Numbered from the stretch's first letter, positions 33,209 through 43,049 are shown. The stretch: DNA of 64,000 nt from Azoarcus indigens (GCF_004361735.1 NZ_SNVV01000003.1:1-64000), one strand, 5' to 3'. The notes: generated by a model from the sequence alone, not told the origin. Numbers and translations are program-made.

Positions 33209-35697
33209 CACCAGTCCTCCCTGACCGCACGGACCGCCGAATGGCTCATCGCTCTGCGCCCGGCCAGCACCGCGACCGCGGCCGCAAGCGCCACCAGCCC
33301 CGTACCAAAGGCGCCCACCGGCAGATAAGGCAGGTGGAAATCCATGCTCCAGTGGAAACTCTGCCTATTGACCACCTCGATCAGTACCCAGGCCACCGCC
33401 AGCCCGGCCAATATGCCGGTGACGACGCCCACGCCGGCTGTCCATGCCCCTTCCGTCGCCAGCAGCCGGGCGATGTCCGCCCGCGTCATGCCGAGGTGGC
33501 GCAGCATGCCGAACTCGCTGCGGCGGGCGGTGCTCAGGGCGGCGAAGGTGGTGGCAACGCCGAACAGACCGATCAGCACCGCAACCGCTTCCATCAGGTA
33601 AGTGATGAAGAAGGTGCGGTCGAAGATCGCCAGGGTGATGCGCCGGATTTTGGCCGGTACGGCGATCTCCAGCGTGTCCGCGTCGAAGCGCTCCCGGATG
33701 GCTGCCGCGACCTGGCCAGGCTCGATCGCGGGAGCCAGCCGCAGAGCGAGGTCGTTCACCCGCTCGTCGCCGGTGAGCCGGATGTAGCACTGGCGGTCGA
33801 TGACCACCGAGCCGTTTTGCCGCGCATAGTCGCGCCAGATGCCGGCGACCATGAAGCGTTGCGGCTCCCCGGCCAGCGGCAGTTCCAGGGGCTGCCCGAC
33901 CGAGAGCTGGTGCAGATCCGCCACCGCCTCGGAGATCCACGCCGGCTGGCCGCTGCCCTCATAGGCCAGGCTGCCAGCCACCAAGGGCAGGCCCCAGCCG
34001 CTATGGACGGCGCGGGCGATCAAGGTGACAGCGGGCCGTTGGGCATCCAGCCGCACGCTGTCGGCACGCACCGCATCCGTCGAGGCCACGCCGGGCACGG
34101 CGGCGATGCGGGCGACGTCTCCCGGGGTGAGGAAGCCGCTGCCGCTGCCCAGGGAGGCGCGCACATAGAGGTCGGCCGGCAGCACCGCATCCAGCCAGTG
34201 ATCCACCGACGAGCGGAAGGAGCTGACCATGATCGCCATCGCCACTGCCAGCGCGACGCTGGCCACCACGCCGGCACTGGCGACCACCGCTTGGCCGGGG
34301 GCCGCAGCCAGCCTTGCGGTGGCCAGCCTGAGCACCGGCGAGCGCCGCGGTTGCAACAGCGCGGTCAGTCCATGGCTTGCGACAGGAACCAGCATCACCG
34401 CGGTGACGAGCAGGCAGGCAATCGCCAGATAACCGCCTGCAGGCACGCCCTGCCAGGGCGGTAGTTGGCACAGGAGGAAGGCCGCCAGCAAGAAGCCCGC
34501 GGCGACCCCGGGACGCGCGCGCGCGACCAGGGCCTCGCTTGCTCCCTCGCCCGCATGCAGCCCGCGTGCTACCGGAATGCGCAGGCTGGCGGCAGCCGGC
34601 GCCCAGGTGCCGGCCACGCCGGCGAACACGCCGAGCAGCAGGTAGGCCGCGCTGGCCAGCGGCGCGAAGACCAGCGCCGGCCTCAGGCCGGAAAAATAGC
34701 CGGCGCCGAGGTCAGCGCCGACGAAACGGAAGGCGAGCGCGGCCAGCCCGTAGGCCAGCCCCACTCCAGCTGCTCCGCCGACCAGGCCCAGCACCGCTCC
34801 TTCTGTAAGCAGGCCGCGCATCAGGCTGCGCCGCGTCATCCCCAGCGCCAGCAGGAAGGCGAATTCCCGGCGGCGCCGGACGACGGACAGAAACTGGCTG
34901 GAGAATACAAGGAAGCCACCAGTCAACAAGGCGATTGCCGCCAGCATGGTGAGGTTGACCCGATAGGCGCGCGACAGTAGGTCGGCTTCGCCCGCCGCCG
35001 CGTCGGCAGGCCGCAGCACCACGCCGGCCGGCAGCAGCGGCTGCAGCGCCCGCGTTGCTTGCGCCCTGTTCGAGCCGTCCGCCAGGCGCAGGTCGATGCG
35101 TGTCAGCCGGCCCAGCATGCCGAAGCGCTCCTGGGCAGCGGCGATGTCCATCACGCCCAGCACTTGGCCGGCAACACCCGGTATATCGCCGGCGACTCGG
35201 AGACGCTGCAGTGTGGTGCCGGCCTGCAGCATCAGCCCGGCGCTTTCGTGGAGTTCCTGTCGCGCGGCGGCACTGAGAAAAACCGCGTCCGGGCGCAGTG
35301 TGGCGAAGGTGTCATTGCCCTCGGCGGAGGGCATCAGCTCCGGCTGGATGCCGGCGAGGCGGAAGACGTCGATACCAAGGATCCTGAGCGTGCCCTCGCG
35401 GCCAGGCATGCGTGCATCCACCTCGACCACCGGGCTGGCTGCCGCAACCTCGGCGCGCTGTGCCAGCTGGAAATACAACTGCTCGTCGAAGCCGGTGCGC
35501 GGGCCGACCACTTGCAGATCCGCTCCGCCGGCAAGCTGGCGGATACCGCGGCCGAACTCGCCCAGCGCCGCATCGTGAATCAGTTGCACCGCCAGCCCCA
35601 ATGCCACCCCCAGCGCGATCGCCAGCAAGGACAGCGCACTCGCCAGACGGCGGCGCTTCAGGCTGGCGAGGAAGATGCGCGGCAGGACCGGGCTCAT
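33208..35697 (-). CDS. FtsX/MacB-like ABC transporter permease
   Basis: An 829-residue membrane protein with two repeated halves. Each half has an N-terminal helix, a large periplasmic domain and FtsX-type helices: LLTGGFLVFSSQFLSVVRRRREF mid-protein and a related LIGLFGVATTFAALSTARRSEF near the end. It corresponds to AttF and AttG fused, or to a duplicated FtsX. The substrate could be a lipoprotein, a lipid or a peptide; nothing in the sequence decides. Overlaps at both ends (ATGA with the ATPase, TGATG with the lipocalin) support a single transport unit. Confidence 0.9.
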   Translation of the reverse strand: MSPVLPRIFLASLKRRRLASALSLLAIALGVALGLAVQLIHDAALGEFGRGIRQLAGGADLQVVGPRTGFDEQLYFQLAQRAEVAAASPVVEVDARMPGREGTLRILGIDVFRLAGIQPELMPSAEGNDTFATLRPDAVFLSAAARQELHESAGLMLQAGTTLQRLRVAGDIPGVAGQVLGVMDIAAAQERFGMLGRLTRIDLRLADGSNRAQATRALQPLLPAGVVLRPADAAAGEADLLSRAYRVNLTMLAAIALLTGGFLVFSSQFLSVVRRRREFAFLLALGMTRRSLMRGLLTEGAVLGLVGGAAGVGLAYGLAALAFRFVGADLGAGYFSGLRPALVFAPLASAAYLLLGVFAGVAGTWAPAAASLRIPVARGLHAGEGASEALVARARPGVAAGFLLAAFLLCQLPPWQGVPAGGYLAIACLLVTAVMLVPVASHGLTALLQPRRSPVLRLATARLAAAPGQAVVASAGVVASVALAVAMAIMVSSFRSSVDHWLDAVLPADLYVRASLGSGSGFLTPGDVARIAAVPGVASTDAVRADSVRLDAQRPAVTLIARAVHSGWGLPLVAGSLAYEGSGQPAWISEAVADLHQLSVGQPLELPLAGEPQRFMVAGIWRDYARQNGSVVIDRQCYIRLTGDERVNDLALRLAPAIEPGQVAAAIRERFDADTLEIAVPAKIRRITLAIFDRTFFITYLMEAVAVLIGLFGVATTFAALSTARRSEFGMLRHLGMTRADIARLLATEGAWTAGVGVVTGILAGLAVAWVLIEVVNRQSFHWSMDFHLPYLPVGAFGTGLVALAAAVAVLAGRRAMSHSAVRAVREDW

Positions 35698-36368
35698 CCC
35701 TCGTCCGCCGGCAGCAGGCCGCTCTCGCTCAGGCGCAGGATGCGATCGCAGCGTGCCGCGGCGCGGCGCGAGTGCGTCACCAGGATGCCGGCCGCGCCGC
35801 TGTCGCGGATGCGGGCCAGCAGCAAGTCCAGGACGTCGTCGGCGCGGGCGGGGTCCAGGTTGCCGGTGGGCTCGTCGGCCAGCACCAGTTGCGGGTTATG
35901 AACCAGCGCACGGGCGATGGCGACGCGCTGCTGTTCTCCGCCGGAGAGGCCCGCCGGCCAGTCAGCTGCGCGATCCCGCAGCCCTACCCGTTCCAGCATC
36001 GCCAGCGCCTCCCGCTCGGCCTGGGCGGCGGGGCGCTGCAGCAGCCAGAGTGGCAGCGCCACGTTCTGCGCCAGCGTGAGGTGCGGCAGGATGTGGAAGG
36101 CCTGGAAAACGAAGCCGAAGCGTTCGCGGCGGATGCGGGCATAGGCATCGTCGTCCAGGCCGGTGAGCGTGGTGCCGCCAAGTCGGAGCTCGCCGTCGTC
36201 CACCGGCTCCAGGCCGGCGAGGCAATTCAGCAAGGTGGATTTGCCGGAGCCCGACTCCCCCACCACCGCCACGCATTCGCCGGCGGCGATGCGCAGTTCC
36301 AGGCCGCGGAACAGGCTGCGTTCGGCGTCGCCCGGCCGGCGTTTCGAAAGGCGAGAGATTTCCAGCAT
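35694..36368 (-). CDS. ABC transporter ATPase (LolD/MacB type)
   Basis: A 224-residue ATPase with Walker A GESGSGKST, signature [19 protein letters not shown] and Walker [14 protein letters not shown], all of the MacB/LolD class. It energises the permease downstream, whose ATG overlaps this stop. ATG 36368 is the first start giving MLEISRLSKRR. The gene diverges from hpnC with a 60-nt gap between starts. Confidence 0.93.
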   Translation of the reverse strand: MLEISRLSKRRPGDAERSLFRGLELRIAAGECVAVVGESGSGKSTLLNCLAGLEPVDDGELRLGGTTLTGLDDDAYARIRRERFGFVFQAFHILPHLTLAQNVALPLWLLQRPAAQAEREALAMLERVGLRDRAADWPAGLSGGEQQRVAIARALVHNPQLVLADEPTGNLDPARADDVLDLLLARIRDSGAAGILVTHSRRAAARCDRILRLSESGLLPADEG

Positions 36369-36428
36369 GCAGGGCAGTTTTGTCGGAAACCTTCGCTTAT
36401 ACTCCGGCCGCCCTTCCGCGCCAACCGC

Positions 36429-37292
36429 ATGCCCGTCGACCACTACGAGAATTTCCCCGTCGCTTCCCTGCTCCTGCCGGCGCGCCTGCGCGAACCGGTG
36501 GAGGCCATCTACGCCTTCGCCCGCGGCGCGGACGATGTGGCCGACGAGGGCGACGCGACAACCGAAATCCGCCTCGCCGGCCTGCAGGCTTTCCGCGATG
36601 GCCTGGATCGCATCGCCCGGCAGGAGCCCCCTGCCGCAGGAGCGCTGGCGCCGATGTTCGCGCGCCTGGGCAAGGCGGTCGCCGACCACCGGCTGCCGCT
36701 GCTGCCGCTGTACGACCTGCTGGATGCCTTCGGCCAGGATGTGGTCAAGATCCGCTACACCGACTTCGCCGAGTTGCTGGACTACTGCCGCCGCTCCGCC
36801 AACCCGGTCGGCCGCCTGCTGTTGCATCTTTACGAGGCGACGGATGAAGTCTCCCTGCGCGATTCGGACCGCATCTGCAGCGCACTCCAGCTCATCAACT
36901 TCTGGCAGGATGTGGCGATCGACTGGCGCAAGCCGCGCATCTACCTGCCGGCCGACGACATGGCGCGCTTCGGCGTTACCGAGGCCGACATCGCCGCCGC
37001 CCGCTGCGACGAACGCTGGCGCGCCCTGCTTGCCTTCCAGGTCGGGCGTGCCCGCGAAATGATGCTGCAGGGCGCCCCCCTGGCCCATCGCCTGCCCGGC
37101 CGCATCGGCTGGGAACTGCGCCTCATCGTGCAGGGCGGGCTGCGCATCCTGGAAGGCATCGAAGCCGCCGGCTATGACGTATTCCGCCGCCGCCCGGAGC
37201 TCGGCCGCGCAGACTGGCTGCGCATAGGCTGGCGCGCGCTGCTTTCCCGGCCCCGCTCGTCCGGCAGCACCCATGTACAAGGACAAGGATGA
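36429..37292 (+). CDS. hpnC: Squalene synthase component HpnC
   Basis: With HpnD and HpnE this 287-residue enzyme makes squalene from farnesyl diphosphate for hopanoids; HpnC converts presqualene diphosphate to hydroxysqualene. It has aspartate motifs ARGADDVADEGD and LINFWQDVAIDW and the trans-prenyltransferase helical fold. ATG 36429 starts MPVDHYENFPVASLLLP, a normal HpnC start. hpnD overlaps its 3' region only as alternative-frame noise; the true hpnD start lies 59 nt after its stop. Confidence 0.94.
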   Translation: MPVDHYENFPVASLLLPARLREPVEAIYAFARGADDVADEGDATTEIRLAGLQAFRDGLDRIARQEPPAAGALAPMFARLGKAVADHRLPLLPLYDLLDAFGQDVVKIRYTDFAELLDYCRRSANPVGRLLLHLYEATDEVSLRDSDRICSALQLINFWQDVAIDWRKPRIYLPADDMARFGVTEADIAAARCDERWRALLAFQVGRAREMMLQGAPLAHRLPGRIGWELRLIVQGGLRILEGIEAAGYDVFRRRPELGRADWLRIGWRALLSRPRSSGSTHVQGQG

Positions 37293-37350
37293 CCTCCGCC
37301 TCCCCTTCCACCTGTTCCGCCGCGCCCCTCGCCCACGCCGGCCAGCTCAG

Positions 37351-38184
37351 ATGAATCCGCACGACTATTGCCAGGACAAGGCCGCCAAGAGCGGTTCCAG
37401 CTTCTACTACAGCTTCATGTTCCTGCCGCCGGAACGACGCCAGGCCATCACCGCGCTCTACGCCTTCTGCCGCGAGGTGGACGATGTGGTGGATGAGTGC
37501 AAGGACGTCTCCCTCGCCCAGACCAAGCTGCAATGGTGGCGGCAGGAAGTGGAGCGGGTGCACGGCGGCGAGCCGACGCATCCGGTGGGCCACGCGCTCA
37601 AGGACGTCGGCAGCCGCTTCTCCATGCCGCGCGAACAGCTGCTGGAGATCATCGACGGCATGGCGATGGACCTCAGCCAGACCCGCTACCTCGACTTTAA
37701 GGGCCTGCAGCTCTACTGCTACCGGGTCGCCAGCGTGGTTGGCCTGCTCGCAGCCGAGATCTTCGGCTACAAGGACAGGCAGACGCTGAAGTACGCCCAC
37801 GACCTGGGCATGGCTTTCCAGCTCACCAACATCATCCGCGACGTCGGCGAGGATGCCCGCCGTGGCCGCATCTACCTGCCGATCGAAGACCTGCAACGCT
37901 TCGGCGTGCCGGCCAAGGACATCCTCGAGGCCCGCTACAGCGACGCCTTCCGCGAGCTGATGCAGTTCCAGGCCCAGCGCGCCGAACAGTTCTACGACCA
38001 GGCCTTCGCCCAGCTGCCGGCCGGAGATCGCAAGTCACAGCGCCCCGGCCTTATCATGGCCGCCATCTACCGCGCGCTGCTGAAGGAGATCGCCGCCGAC
38101 GGCTTCAGGGTGCTGGATCGCCGTACCTCGCTGACCCCGCTGCGCAAGGTCTGGCTGGCCGGCTGGACCTGGATGAAGGGCTGA
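37351..38184 (+). CDS. hpnD: Presqualene diphosphate synthase HpnD
   Basis: Condenses two farnesyl diphosphates to presqualene diphosphate. The 277-residue product carries FCREVDDVVDE (first Asp motif) and LTNIIRDVGEDARRGRIYLP (second motif), with MNPHDYCQDKAAKSGSSFYYS at the N-terminus. ATG 37351 matches the usual HpnD length; the longer frame from 37273 starts inside hpnC. hpnE follows after 4 nt. Confidence 0.95.
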   Translation: MNPHDYCQDKAAKSGSSFYYSFMFLPPERRQAITALYAFCREVDDVVDECKDVSLAQTKLQWWRQEVERVHGGEPTHPVGHALKDVGSRFSMPREQLLEIIDGMAMDLSQTRYLDFKGLQLYCYRVASVVGLLAAEIFGYKDRQTLKYAHDLGMAFQLTNIIRDVGEDARRGRIYLPIEDLQRFGVPAKDILEARYSDAFRELMQFQAQRAEQFYDQAFAQLPAGDRKSQRPGLIMAAIYRALLKEIAADGFRVLDRRTSLTPLRKVWLAGWTWMKG

Positions 38185-38188
38185 AGCG

Positions 38189-39499
38189 ATGAGTGCCCCG
38201 ACCGCCGCAGTCATCGGCGCCGGCTACGCCGGCCTGGCCTGCGCCGTCGAACTGGCGCGGCGCGGCGTGCACGTCACCGTGTTCGAGCGCTCCCACACCC
38301 TGGGCGGCCGCGCCCGGGTGGTGCACAAGGACGAATGGCTGGTGGACAACGGCCAGCACATCCTGGTCGGCGCCTATCGCGAACTCACCCGCCTGCTCCG
38401 CCTCACCGGCGGCACGCCCAAGCAGTTGATGCACCTGCCGCTCACGCTGCATGTACCCGGCCGGCTGGATCTGCGCGCAGCGGCCGGCTTGCCGGCGCCG
38501 CTGCATCTGGGCATCGGTATCCTGCGCGCCCGCGGGCTGGGCTGGAGCGACCGCTTCGCCATGCTGCGGTTGATGCGCGGGCTGAAGAAGTCAGGCTTCA
38601 AGGTCGCGCCGGGCGCCACGGTGGAAGGCCTGCTGCGGCAGTACCGGCAGTCGCCGCTACTGTGCGAACTGATCTGGGCACCGCTGTGCATCGCCGCGCT
38701 GAACACCCCGGTGGAGGAGGCCTCCGCCCAGGTCTTCGTCAACGTGCTGCGCGACTCCCTCGCCGCGGATGCCGCCGCCAGCGAGCTGCTGATCCCGCGG
38801 GTGGATCTGTCCGAGCTCTTCCCGGTGCCGGCGGCCCGCTACCTCGCAACGCGGCGCGGACGGCTGCGCACCGGCAACGCCATCGAGGCGATCCGGCCCA
38901 CGCCGGAGGGTTTTCTGCTGGAGGGCGACCCCGGCGGCAAGCCCTGGCGCCAGGTGGTGCTGGCCACCGCGCCCTATCACGCCGGCGCCCTGCTCGCCTC
39001 CACCGGGGCCTGCGACCGGCTGGCCAAGCAGATCGACGAGCTGCCGCACGAGCCCATCGTCACCGTCTACCTGGCCCTGGGGCCGGGCCAGCACCTGCCC
39101 GAGAGCATGATCGGCCTGTCGCAAGGGCCGGCGCAGTGGGCATTCGACCGTGGCCGCCTGGGCGGCCGGGATGGGCTGATCGCCTGCGTCATCAGTGCCC
39201 ATGGCGCGCACGAGGCGCTGCCGCGGGACGAGCTCATCCTGGCGGTGCATGCCCAGCTGGAAAGAGAGCTCGGCCGCCGGCTGCCGGCGCCGGTCTGGTC
39301 CCAGGCCATCGTCGAGAAGCGGGCGACCATCGCCTGCCGGCCGGGCGTGTTCCGCCCCGGCATACGCACGCCACTTGCCGGCCTGTGGCTGGCCGGAGAC
39401 TACATCGAATCGGACTATCCGGCGACGCTGGAGTCGGCGGTGCGGTCCGGCGTGGCTTGCGCGGAAGCTGTCTGGGGGCAACTGGAGCGCGGCGGCTGA
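38189..39499 (+). CDS. hpnE: Hydroxysqualene dehydroxylase HpnE
   Basis: FAD-dependent oxidoreductase reducing hydroxysqualene to squalene, 436 residues. The N-terminal Rossmann motif is AAVIGAGYAGLACAVELARRG. It has the amine-oxidase-like GGRARVV and the C-terminal FAD motif PLAGLWLAGDYIESDYPATLE, interrupted by family-normal residues. It completes the hpnCDE squalene module. Downstream hopanoid genes (shc, hpnH) are not in the window. Confidence 0.94.
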   Translation: MSAPTAAVIGAGYAGLACAVELARRGVHVTVFERSHTLGGRARVVHKDEWLVDNGQHILVGAYRELTRLLRLTGGTPKQLMHLPLTLHVPGRLDLRAAAGLPAPLHLGIGILRARGLGWSDRFAMLRLMRGLKKSGFKVAPGATVEGLLRQYRQSPLLCELIWAPLCIAALNTPVEEASAQVFVNVLRDSLAADAAASELLIPRVDLSELFPVPAARYLATRRGRLRTGNAIEAIRPTPEGFLLEGDPGGKPWRQVVLATAPYHAGALLASTGACDRLAKQIDELPHEPIVTVYLALGPGQHLPESMIGLSQGPAQWAFDRGRLGGRDGLIACVISAHGAHEALPRDELILAVHAQLERELGRRLPAPVWSQAIVEKRATIACRPGVFRPGIRTPLAGLWLAGDYIESDYPATLESAVRSGVACAEAVWGQLERGG

Positions 39500-39519
39500 A
39501 CGGCCACCGCGCCAGGACT

Positions 39520-40236
39520 TCAGTGGCTTGCCGCCACCGCTTCGCTCAACTGGCCGGCGCTCATGCGTAATACGCGGTCGCAGCGGCTGGCCAGGGTCTC
39601 GTCGTGGGTCACTAGCAGCAGGGTGGTGCCGGCCTCGCGGTTGAGGGAGAACATCAACTCGACGATGGCGCGGCCGGTTTCGGCGTCCAGGTTGCCGGTC
39701 GGCTCGTCCGCCAGCAGCAGCCGCGGCCTGGCGGCAAAGGCGCGGGCCAGGGCCACCCGCTGCTGCTCGCCGCCGGAGAGGTGCTTGGGGTAATGGCGCA
39801 GGCGCGGGCCAAGGCCAACCCGCTCCAGCCATTGCGTCGCCTGGGCGGAGGCGTTGTCCGCGCCGGCCAGCTCCAGCGGCAGCATCACGTTCTCCAGCGC
39901 GGTCAGCGCCGGCAACAGCTGGAAGGACTGGAAGACGAAGCCGACCGTCTCGCCGCGCAAGGCCGCGCGGGCGTCCTCGTCCAGGGCGAAAAGGTCGCTG
40001 CCCTGGATGCGCACGGTGCCGCTGGCGGGAACGTCCAGTCCGGCGAGCAATCCCAGCAAGGTCGATTTTCCCGAGCCGGAGGCGCCGACGATGGCCACCG
40101 ACTCCCCCGCGCGGACGGCGAAGCTGACGTCGCGCAGGATGTGCAATTCACCTTGTCCGTCGGCCATGGGAACGTGTTTGCCCAGGCCTTCGACTTCGAT
40201 GACCGGAATGGAGAACTCAATGCCGCTGCGATCCAT
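39520..40236 (-). CDS. ABC transporter ATPase (YbbA/LolD-like)
   Basis: A 238-residue ATPase. Walker A is GASGSGKST, the signature [16 protein letters not shown] and Walker [15 protein letters not shown]; its nearest class is YbbA/LolD. It is the usual divergent partner of tesA, as in E. coli ybbA-tesA. Its start (ATG 40236) lies 17 nt inside the tesA 5' coding end. No ybbP-like permease follows; instead hpnE ends convergently 20 nt away. Confidence 0.9.
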   Translation of the reverse strand: MDRSGIEFSIPVIEVEGLGKHVPMADGQGELHILRDVSFAVRAGESVAIVGASGSGKSTLLGLLAGLDVPASGTVRIQGSDLFALDEDARAALRGETVGFVFQSFQLLPALTALENVMLPLELAGADNASAQATQWLERVGLGPRLRHYPKHLSGGEQQRVALARAFAARPRLLLADEPTGNLDAETGRAIVELMFSLNREAGTTLLLVTHDETLASRCDRVLRMSAGQLSEAVAASH

Positions 40237-40840
40237 CTTGACCTTCTTGTTCGTTGTCTTTACCAGTTCCGCGCAAGCGGCAACCATATTGGTGTGGGGC
40301 GACAGCCTCTCCGCCGGTTACGGCCTGAAGAGCGGCGAAGCCTGGCCCACCCTGTTGCAGACGCGCCTGGTGCAGGAAGGTTTCCGCTACGAGGTCGTCA
40401 ATGGCAGCGTTTCCGGCGAAACCTCCGCCGGCGGTCGCTCCCGCCTGCCGGCCGCGCTGCAAAGGCACAAGCCGGACATCGTGATCCTCGAACTGGGCGC
40501 CAACGACGGCCTGCGCGGGCTGAAGCCCGCGCTGATGGCTGACAACCTCCGCGCCATGGTGCAGGCCTCGAAAGCCAGCGGCGCGCGCGTGCTGATGGTG
40601 GGCATGCAGATGCCGCCCAACTACGGCCCCGCCTACACCCGCAACTTCAGCCAGGCCTTCGTCGATGTAGCGAGCGGCGAGAAAATCGCCTACGTGCCCT
40701 TCCTGCTGGAAGGTTTTGCTGACAAGGCGGAGTGGTTCCAGGCTGATGGCGCGCACCCGACCGCTGCCGCGCAGCCCACGATTCTGGAAACCGTCTGGCA
40801 AGGTCTGAAGCCCTTGCTCAACGCGCGCGCCGGAAAGTAG
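40220..40840 (+). CDS. tesA: SGNH-family thioesterase/arylesterase TesA
   Basis: A 206-residue periplasmic esterase. A short signal peptide ([15 protein letters not shown]) is followed by the SGNH block [11 protein letters not shown], block II Gly in NGSVSGET, block [11 protein letters not shown] and the C-terminal Asp-His motif [14 protein letters not shown] 40220 has GGAG seven nt upstream. The 5' coding end overlaps the divergent ATPase gene by 17 nt, so each promoter must lie inside the other's coding region. Confidence 0.93.
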   Translation: MPLRSILTFLFVVFTSSAQAATILVWGDSLSAGYGLKSGEAWPTLLQTRLVQEGFRYEVVNGSVSGETSAGGRSRLPAALQRHKPDIVILELGANDGLRGLKPALMADNLRAMVQASKASGARVLMVGMQMPPNYGPAYTRNFSQAFVDVASGEKIAYVPFLLEGFADKAEWFQADGAHPTAAAQPTILETVWQGLKPLLNARAGK

Positions 40841-40852
40841 GCCTGAAAACGC

Positions 40853-40874
40853 GGAGGCGCCTTCCGGCGCCTCC
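40853..40874. terminator. Hairpin between convergent tesA and selD
   Basis: GGAGGCGCC-TTCC-GGCGCCTCC forms a perfect 9-bp GC-rich stem with a UUCC-type tetraloop between the tesA stop (40840) and the selD stop (40896). There is no T-run, so it may act as a bidirectional transcript-end stabiliser rather than a strict intrinsic terminator. Confidence 0.6.
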
Positions 40875-40895
40875 CCATGCTCGAGCTTCGCCGGC

Positions 40896-41936
40896 TCAGC
40901 CGATCACCACCTCCGCGTCACCCGCTGCCAGGCGGCCGATGACGGCGCCGCTTTCCCCCTGTACTTCCGCGATCGCCGCTTGCACCTCATCCACCGCGGA
41001 GTCCGCGCAGGCGATCAGCAGGCCGCCGGACGTCTGCGGGTCGGTGACCAGCTTGCGCTTCCACTCCTCGGCCTGCGGCGGCAGTCGTACCGAGGCTCCG
41101 TAACTCGCCCAGTTACGGCTGGAGGCACCGGTGGCGACGCCATCGCGCACCAGGTGCAGCGCTTCGTCGATGACCGGCAGGCGGTCGAACTCCAGCCGGG
41201 CTTCGAGGTTCGCGCCGCGGCACATCTCCAGCAAGTGGCCGGCGAGGCCGAAGCCGGTGACGTCGGTGATCGCGTGCACGCCGTCGATGTGGGCCAGGCG
41301 GGCGCCCACGCGATTAAGCGTGGTCGTCCACTTCACCATCTCGGCATAGCCTGCGGGCGTGAGGATGCCCTTCTTCAAGCCGGCGGAAAGAATGCCCACT
41401 CCCAGCGGCTTGCTCAGCAACAGCACGTCGCCCTCGCGCGCACCGGCGTTGGTGCGTACCCGCGCCGGATCGACCACGCCGATGCCGACCAGTCCGTAGA
41501 TGGGCTCCAGCACGTCAATGGAATGGCCGCCGGCAACCGGAATGCCCGCCTCCCGGCAAACCGAGGCACCCCCCTCCAGGATGCGGCCGATCACTTCCGG
41601 CGGCAGCTTGTCCAGCGGCATGCCGACGATGGCCAGCGCCATGATGGGCGTGCCGCCCATGGCGTAGACATCGGACAGGGCATTGGTCGCAGCGATGCGG
41701 CCGAAGTCGTAAGGATCGTCGACGATGGGCGTGAAGAAATCGGTGGTGGCGACCACCGCCTGGCGGTCGTTCAGGCGATAGACCGCGGCGTCGTCCGCGG
41801 TATCGGTGCCGACCAGCAAATCTGCCGGAAGCACGCCGGCCGGCATGCGGGCGAGCAGATCGCTCAGCACGCCAGGCGCGATTTTGCAGCCGCAGCCGCC
41901 GCCGTGGGAAAATTGGGTGAGCTTGATTTGATCCAT
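40896..41936 (-). CDS. selD: Selenide, water dikinase
   Basis: Makes selenophosphate from selenide and ATP. The 346-residue protein has the active-site Cys/Lys in GGGCGCKIAP (Cys15, Cys17, Lys18), so it is the cysteine form, not a selenoprotein. ATP-binding Asp-rich loops are DDAAVYRL, TDFFTPIVDDPYDFGRIAA and TDVTGFGLAGHLLEM, and QTSGGLLIA lies near the C-terminus. It diverges from mnmH, its product's user, over a 39-nt gap. Confidence 0.96.
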   Translation of the reverse strand: MDQIKLTQFSHGGGCGCKIAPGVLSDLLARMPAGVLPADLLVGTDTADDAAVYRLNDRQAVVATTDFFTPIVDDPYDFGRIAATNALSDVYAMGGTPIMALAIVGMPLDKLPPEVIGRILEGGASVCREAGIPVAGGHSIDVLEPIYGLVGIGVVDPARVRTNAGAREGDVLLLSKPLGVGILSAGLKKGILTPAGYAEMVKWTTTLNRVGARLAHIDGVHAITDVTGFGLAGHLLEMCRGANLEARLEFDRLPVIDEALHLVRDGVATGASSRNWASYGASVRLPPQAEEWKRKLVTDPQTSGGLLIACADSAVDEVQAAIAEVQGESGAVIGRLAAGDAEVVIG

Positions 41937-41975
41937 GAGAACGAGGCGGGAAAGCCGGAACCGGCGCCCGAAAGT

Positions 41976-43043
41976 ATGCGAAAAGGCGTTGCGACCGTAG
42001 CACAGCTGTCTTCCTTTGACGAGATCATCGACGTCCGGACACCGGCCGAGTTTGCCGAAGATCGCATCCCTGGCGCGATCAACCTACCTGTGCTGGACAA
42101 CCAGCAGCGCATCATCGTCGGCACCCTGTACAAACAAGTCTCCGCCTTCGAAGCCCGCCGGGTTGGCGGCGCCATGGTGGCTGAGAACATCGCCCGCCAC
42201 CTCGCCGGCCACCTGGCCGACAAACCGAAGAACTGGCGCCCGCTGCTGTACTGCTGGCGGGGCGGCATGCGCAGCGGCTCCTTCGTCACCTGGATGCGCA
42301 TGGTGGGCTGGGACGCCTGTCAGTTGGAGGGCGGCTACAAGACTTACCGCAACCACGTCATCGATGGCCTGAACGGGCTGACCTCGGCGTTGCGCTTCGT
42401 GGTGCTCTGCGGCCCGACCGGCAGCGCCAAGACTCGCGTGCTGGAGGCGCTGGCCGCGCGCGGCGCGCAGGTGCTGGATCTGGAGGCGCTGGCGCAGCAC
42501 AAGGGCTCGGTACTGGGCGCCATTCCTGGCGCCGAGCAGCCGAGCCAGAAGGCTTTCGAGACGCAGCTGCATCATGCGATGCGCGGATTCGACGCGGGCC
42601 GCCCGGTATTCGTCGAGGCTGAGAGCCGCAAGATCGGCCGCATCCAGTTGCCGGAGCCGCTGGTGCTGGCCATGCGGGCTGCGCCCTGCGCGGTCCTGGA
42701 GGCCAGCCGCGACGCCCGGCTCGCCTTCCTCGTACGGGACTACGCCTACCTCGGCGACGATGTCGGCGCCCTGCAGGCGCGCCTGGAGCGGCTGAAGGAA
42801 CTGCAGAGCAAGGAGACCATCTCGCGCTGGCTCTCGCTCGCCGAGGCCGGCGCCTTGCCACAGCTTTTCAGCGAGTTGATGGAGTTGCATTACGACCCGC
42901 TGTACAGACGCTCGCAGGCCAGCCACTTCAGCGCCTTCACCAGTGCGCCGCGCTTCATCACTGAAGATCTTTCGGCCGCCGGCATAGCCCGCCTGGCCGA
43001 AGACATCCTCGCCACCCGGCTCGGCGAGCGCCCTGGCGGCTGA
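41976..43043 (+). CDS. mnmH: tRNA 2-selenouridine synthase MnmH (SelU)
   Basis: Uses selenophosphate to replace the 2-thio group of U34 in certain tRNAs. Of 355 residues, the N-terminal rhodanese domain holds the catalytic cysteine in [10 protein letters not shown] (Cys93). A C-terminal P-loop domain ([17 protein letters not shown]) binds the geranyl/selenophosphate-reacting tRNA. ATG 41976 is chosen by domain completeness. The divergent selD explains the selenium supply. No selA or selB is visible, so selenouridine may be the local use of selenium. Confidence 0.94.
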   Translation: MRKGVATVAQLSSFDEIIDVRTPAEFAEDRIPGAINLPVLDNQQRIIVGTLYKQVSAFEARRVGGAMVAENIARHLAGHLADKPKNWRPLLYCWRGGMRSGSFVTWMRMVGWDACQLEGGYKTYRNHVIDGLNGLTSALRFVVLCGPTGSAKTRVLEALAARGAQVLDLEALAQHKGSVLGAIPGAEQPSQKAFETQLHHAMRGFDAGRPVFVEAESRKIGRIQLPEPLVLAMRAAPCAVLEASRDARLAFLVRDYAYLGDDVGALQARLERLKELQSKETISRWLSLAEAGALPQLFSELMELHYDPLYRRSQASHFSAFTSAPRFITEDLSAAGIARLAEDILATRLGERPGG

Positions 43044-43049
43044 TTGAGG

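Noticed and set aside
40980-41975. Large upstream extension of the mnmH frame opposite selD
   Set aside because: Antisense of selD; the rhodanese domain begins right after ATG 41976.
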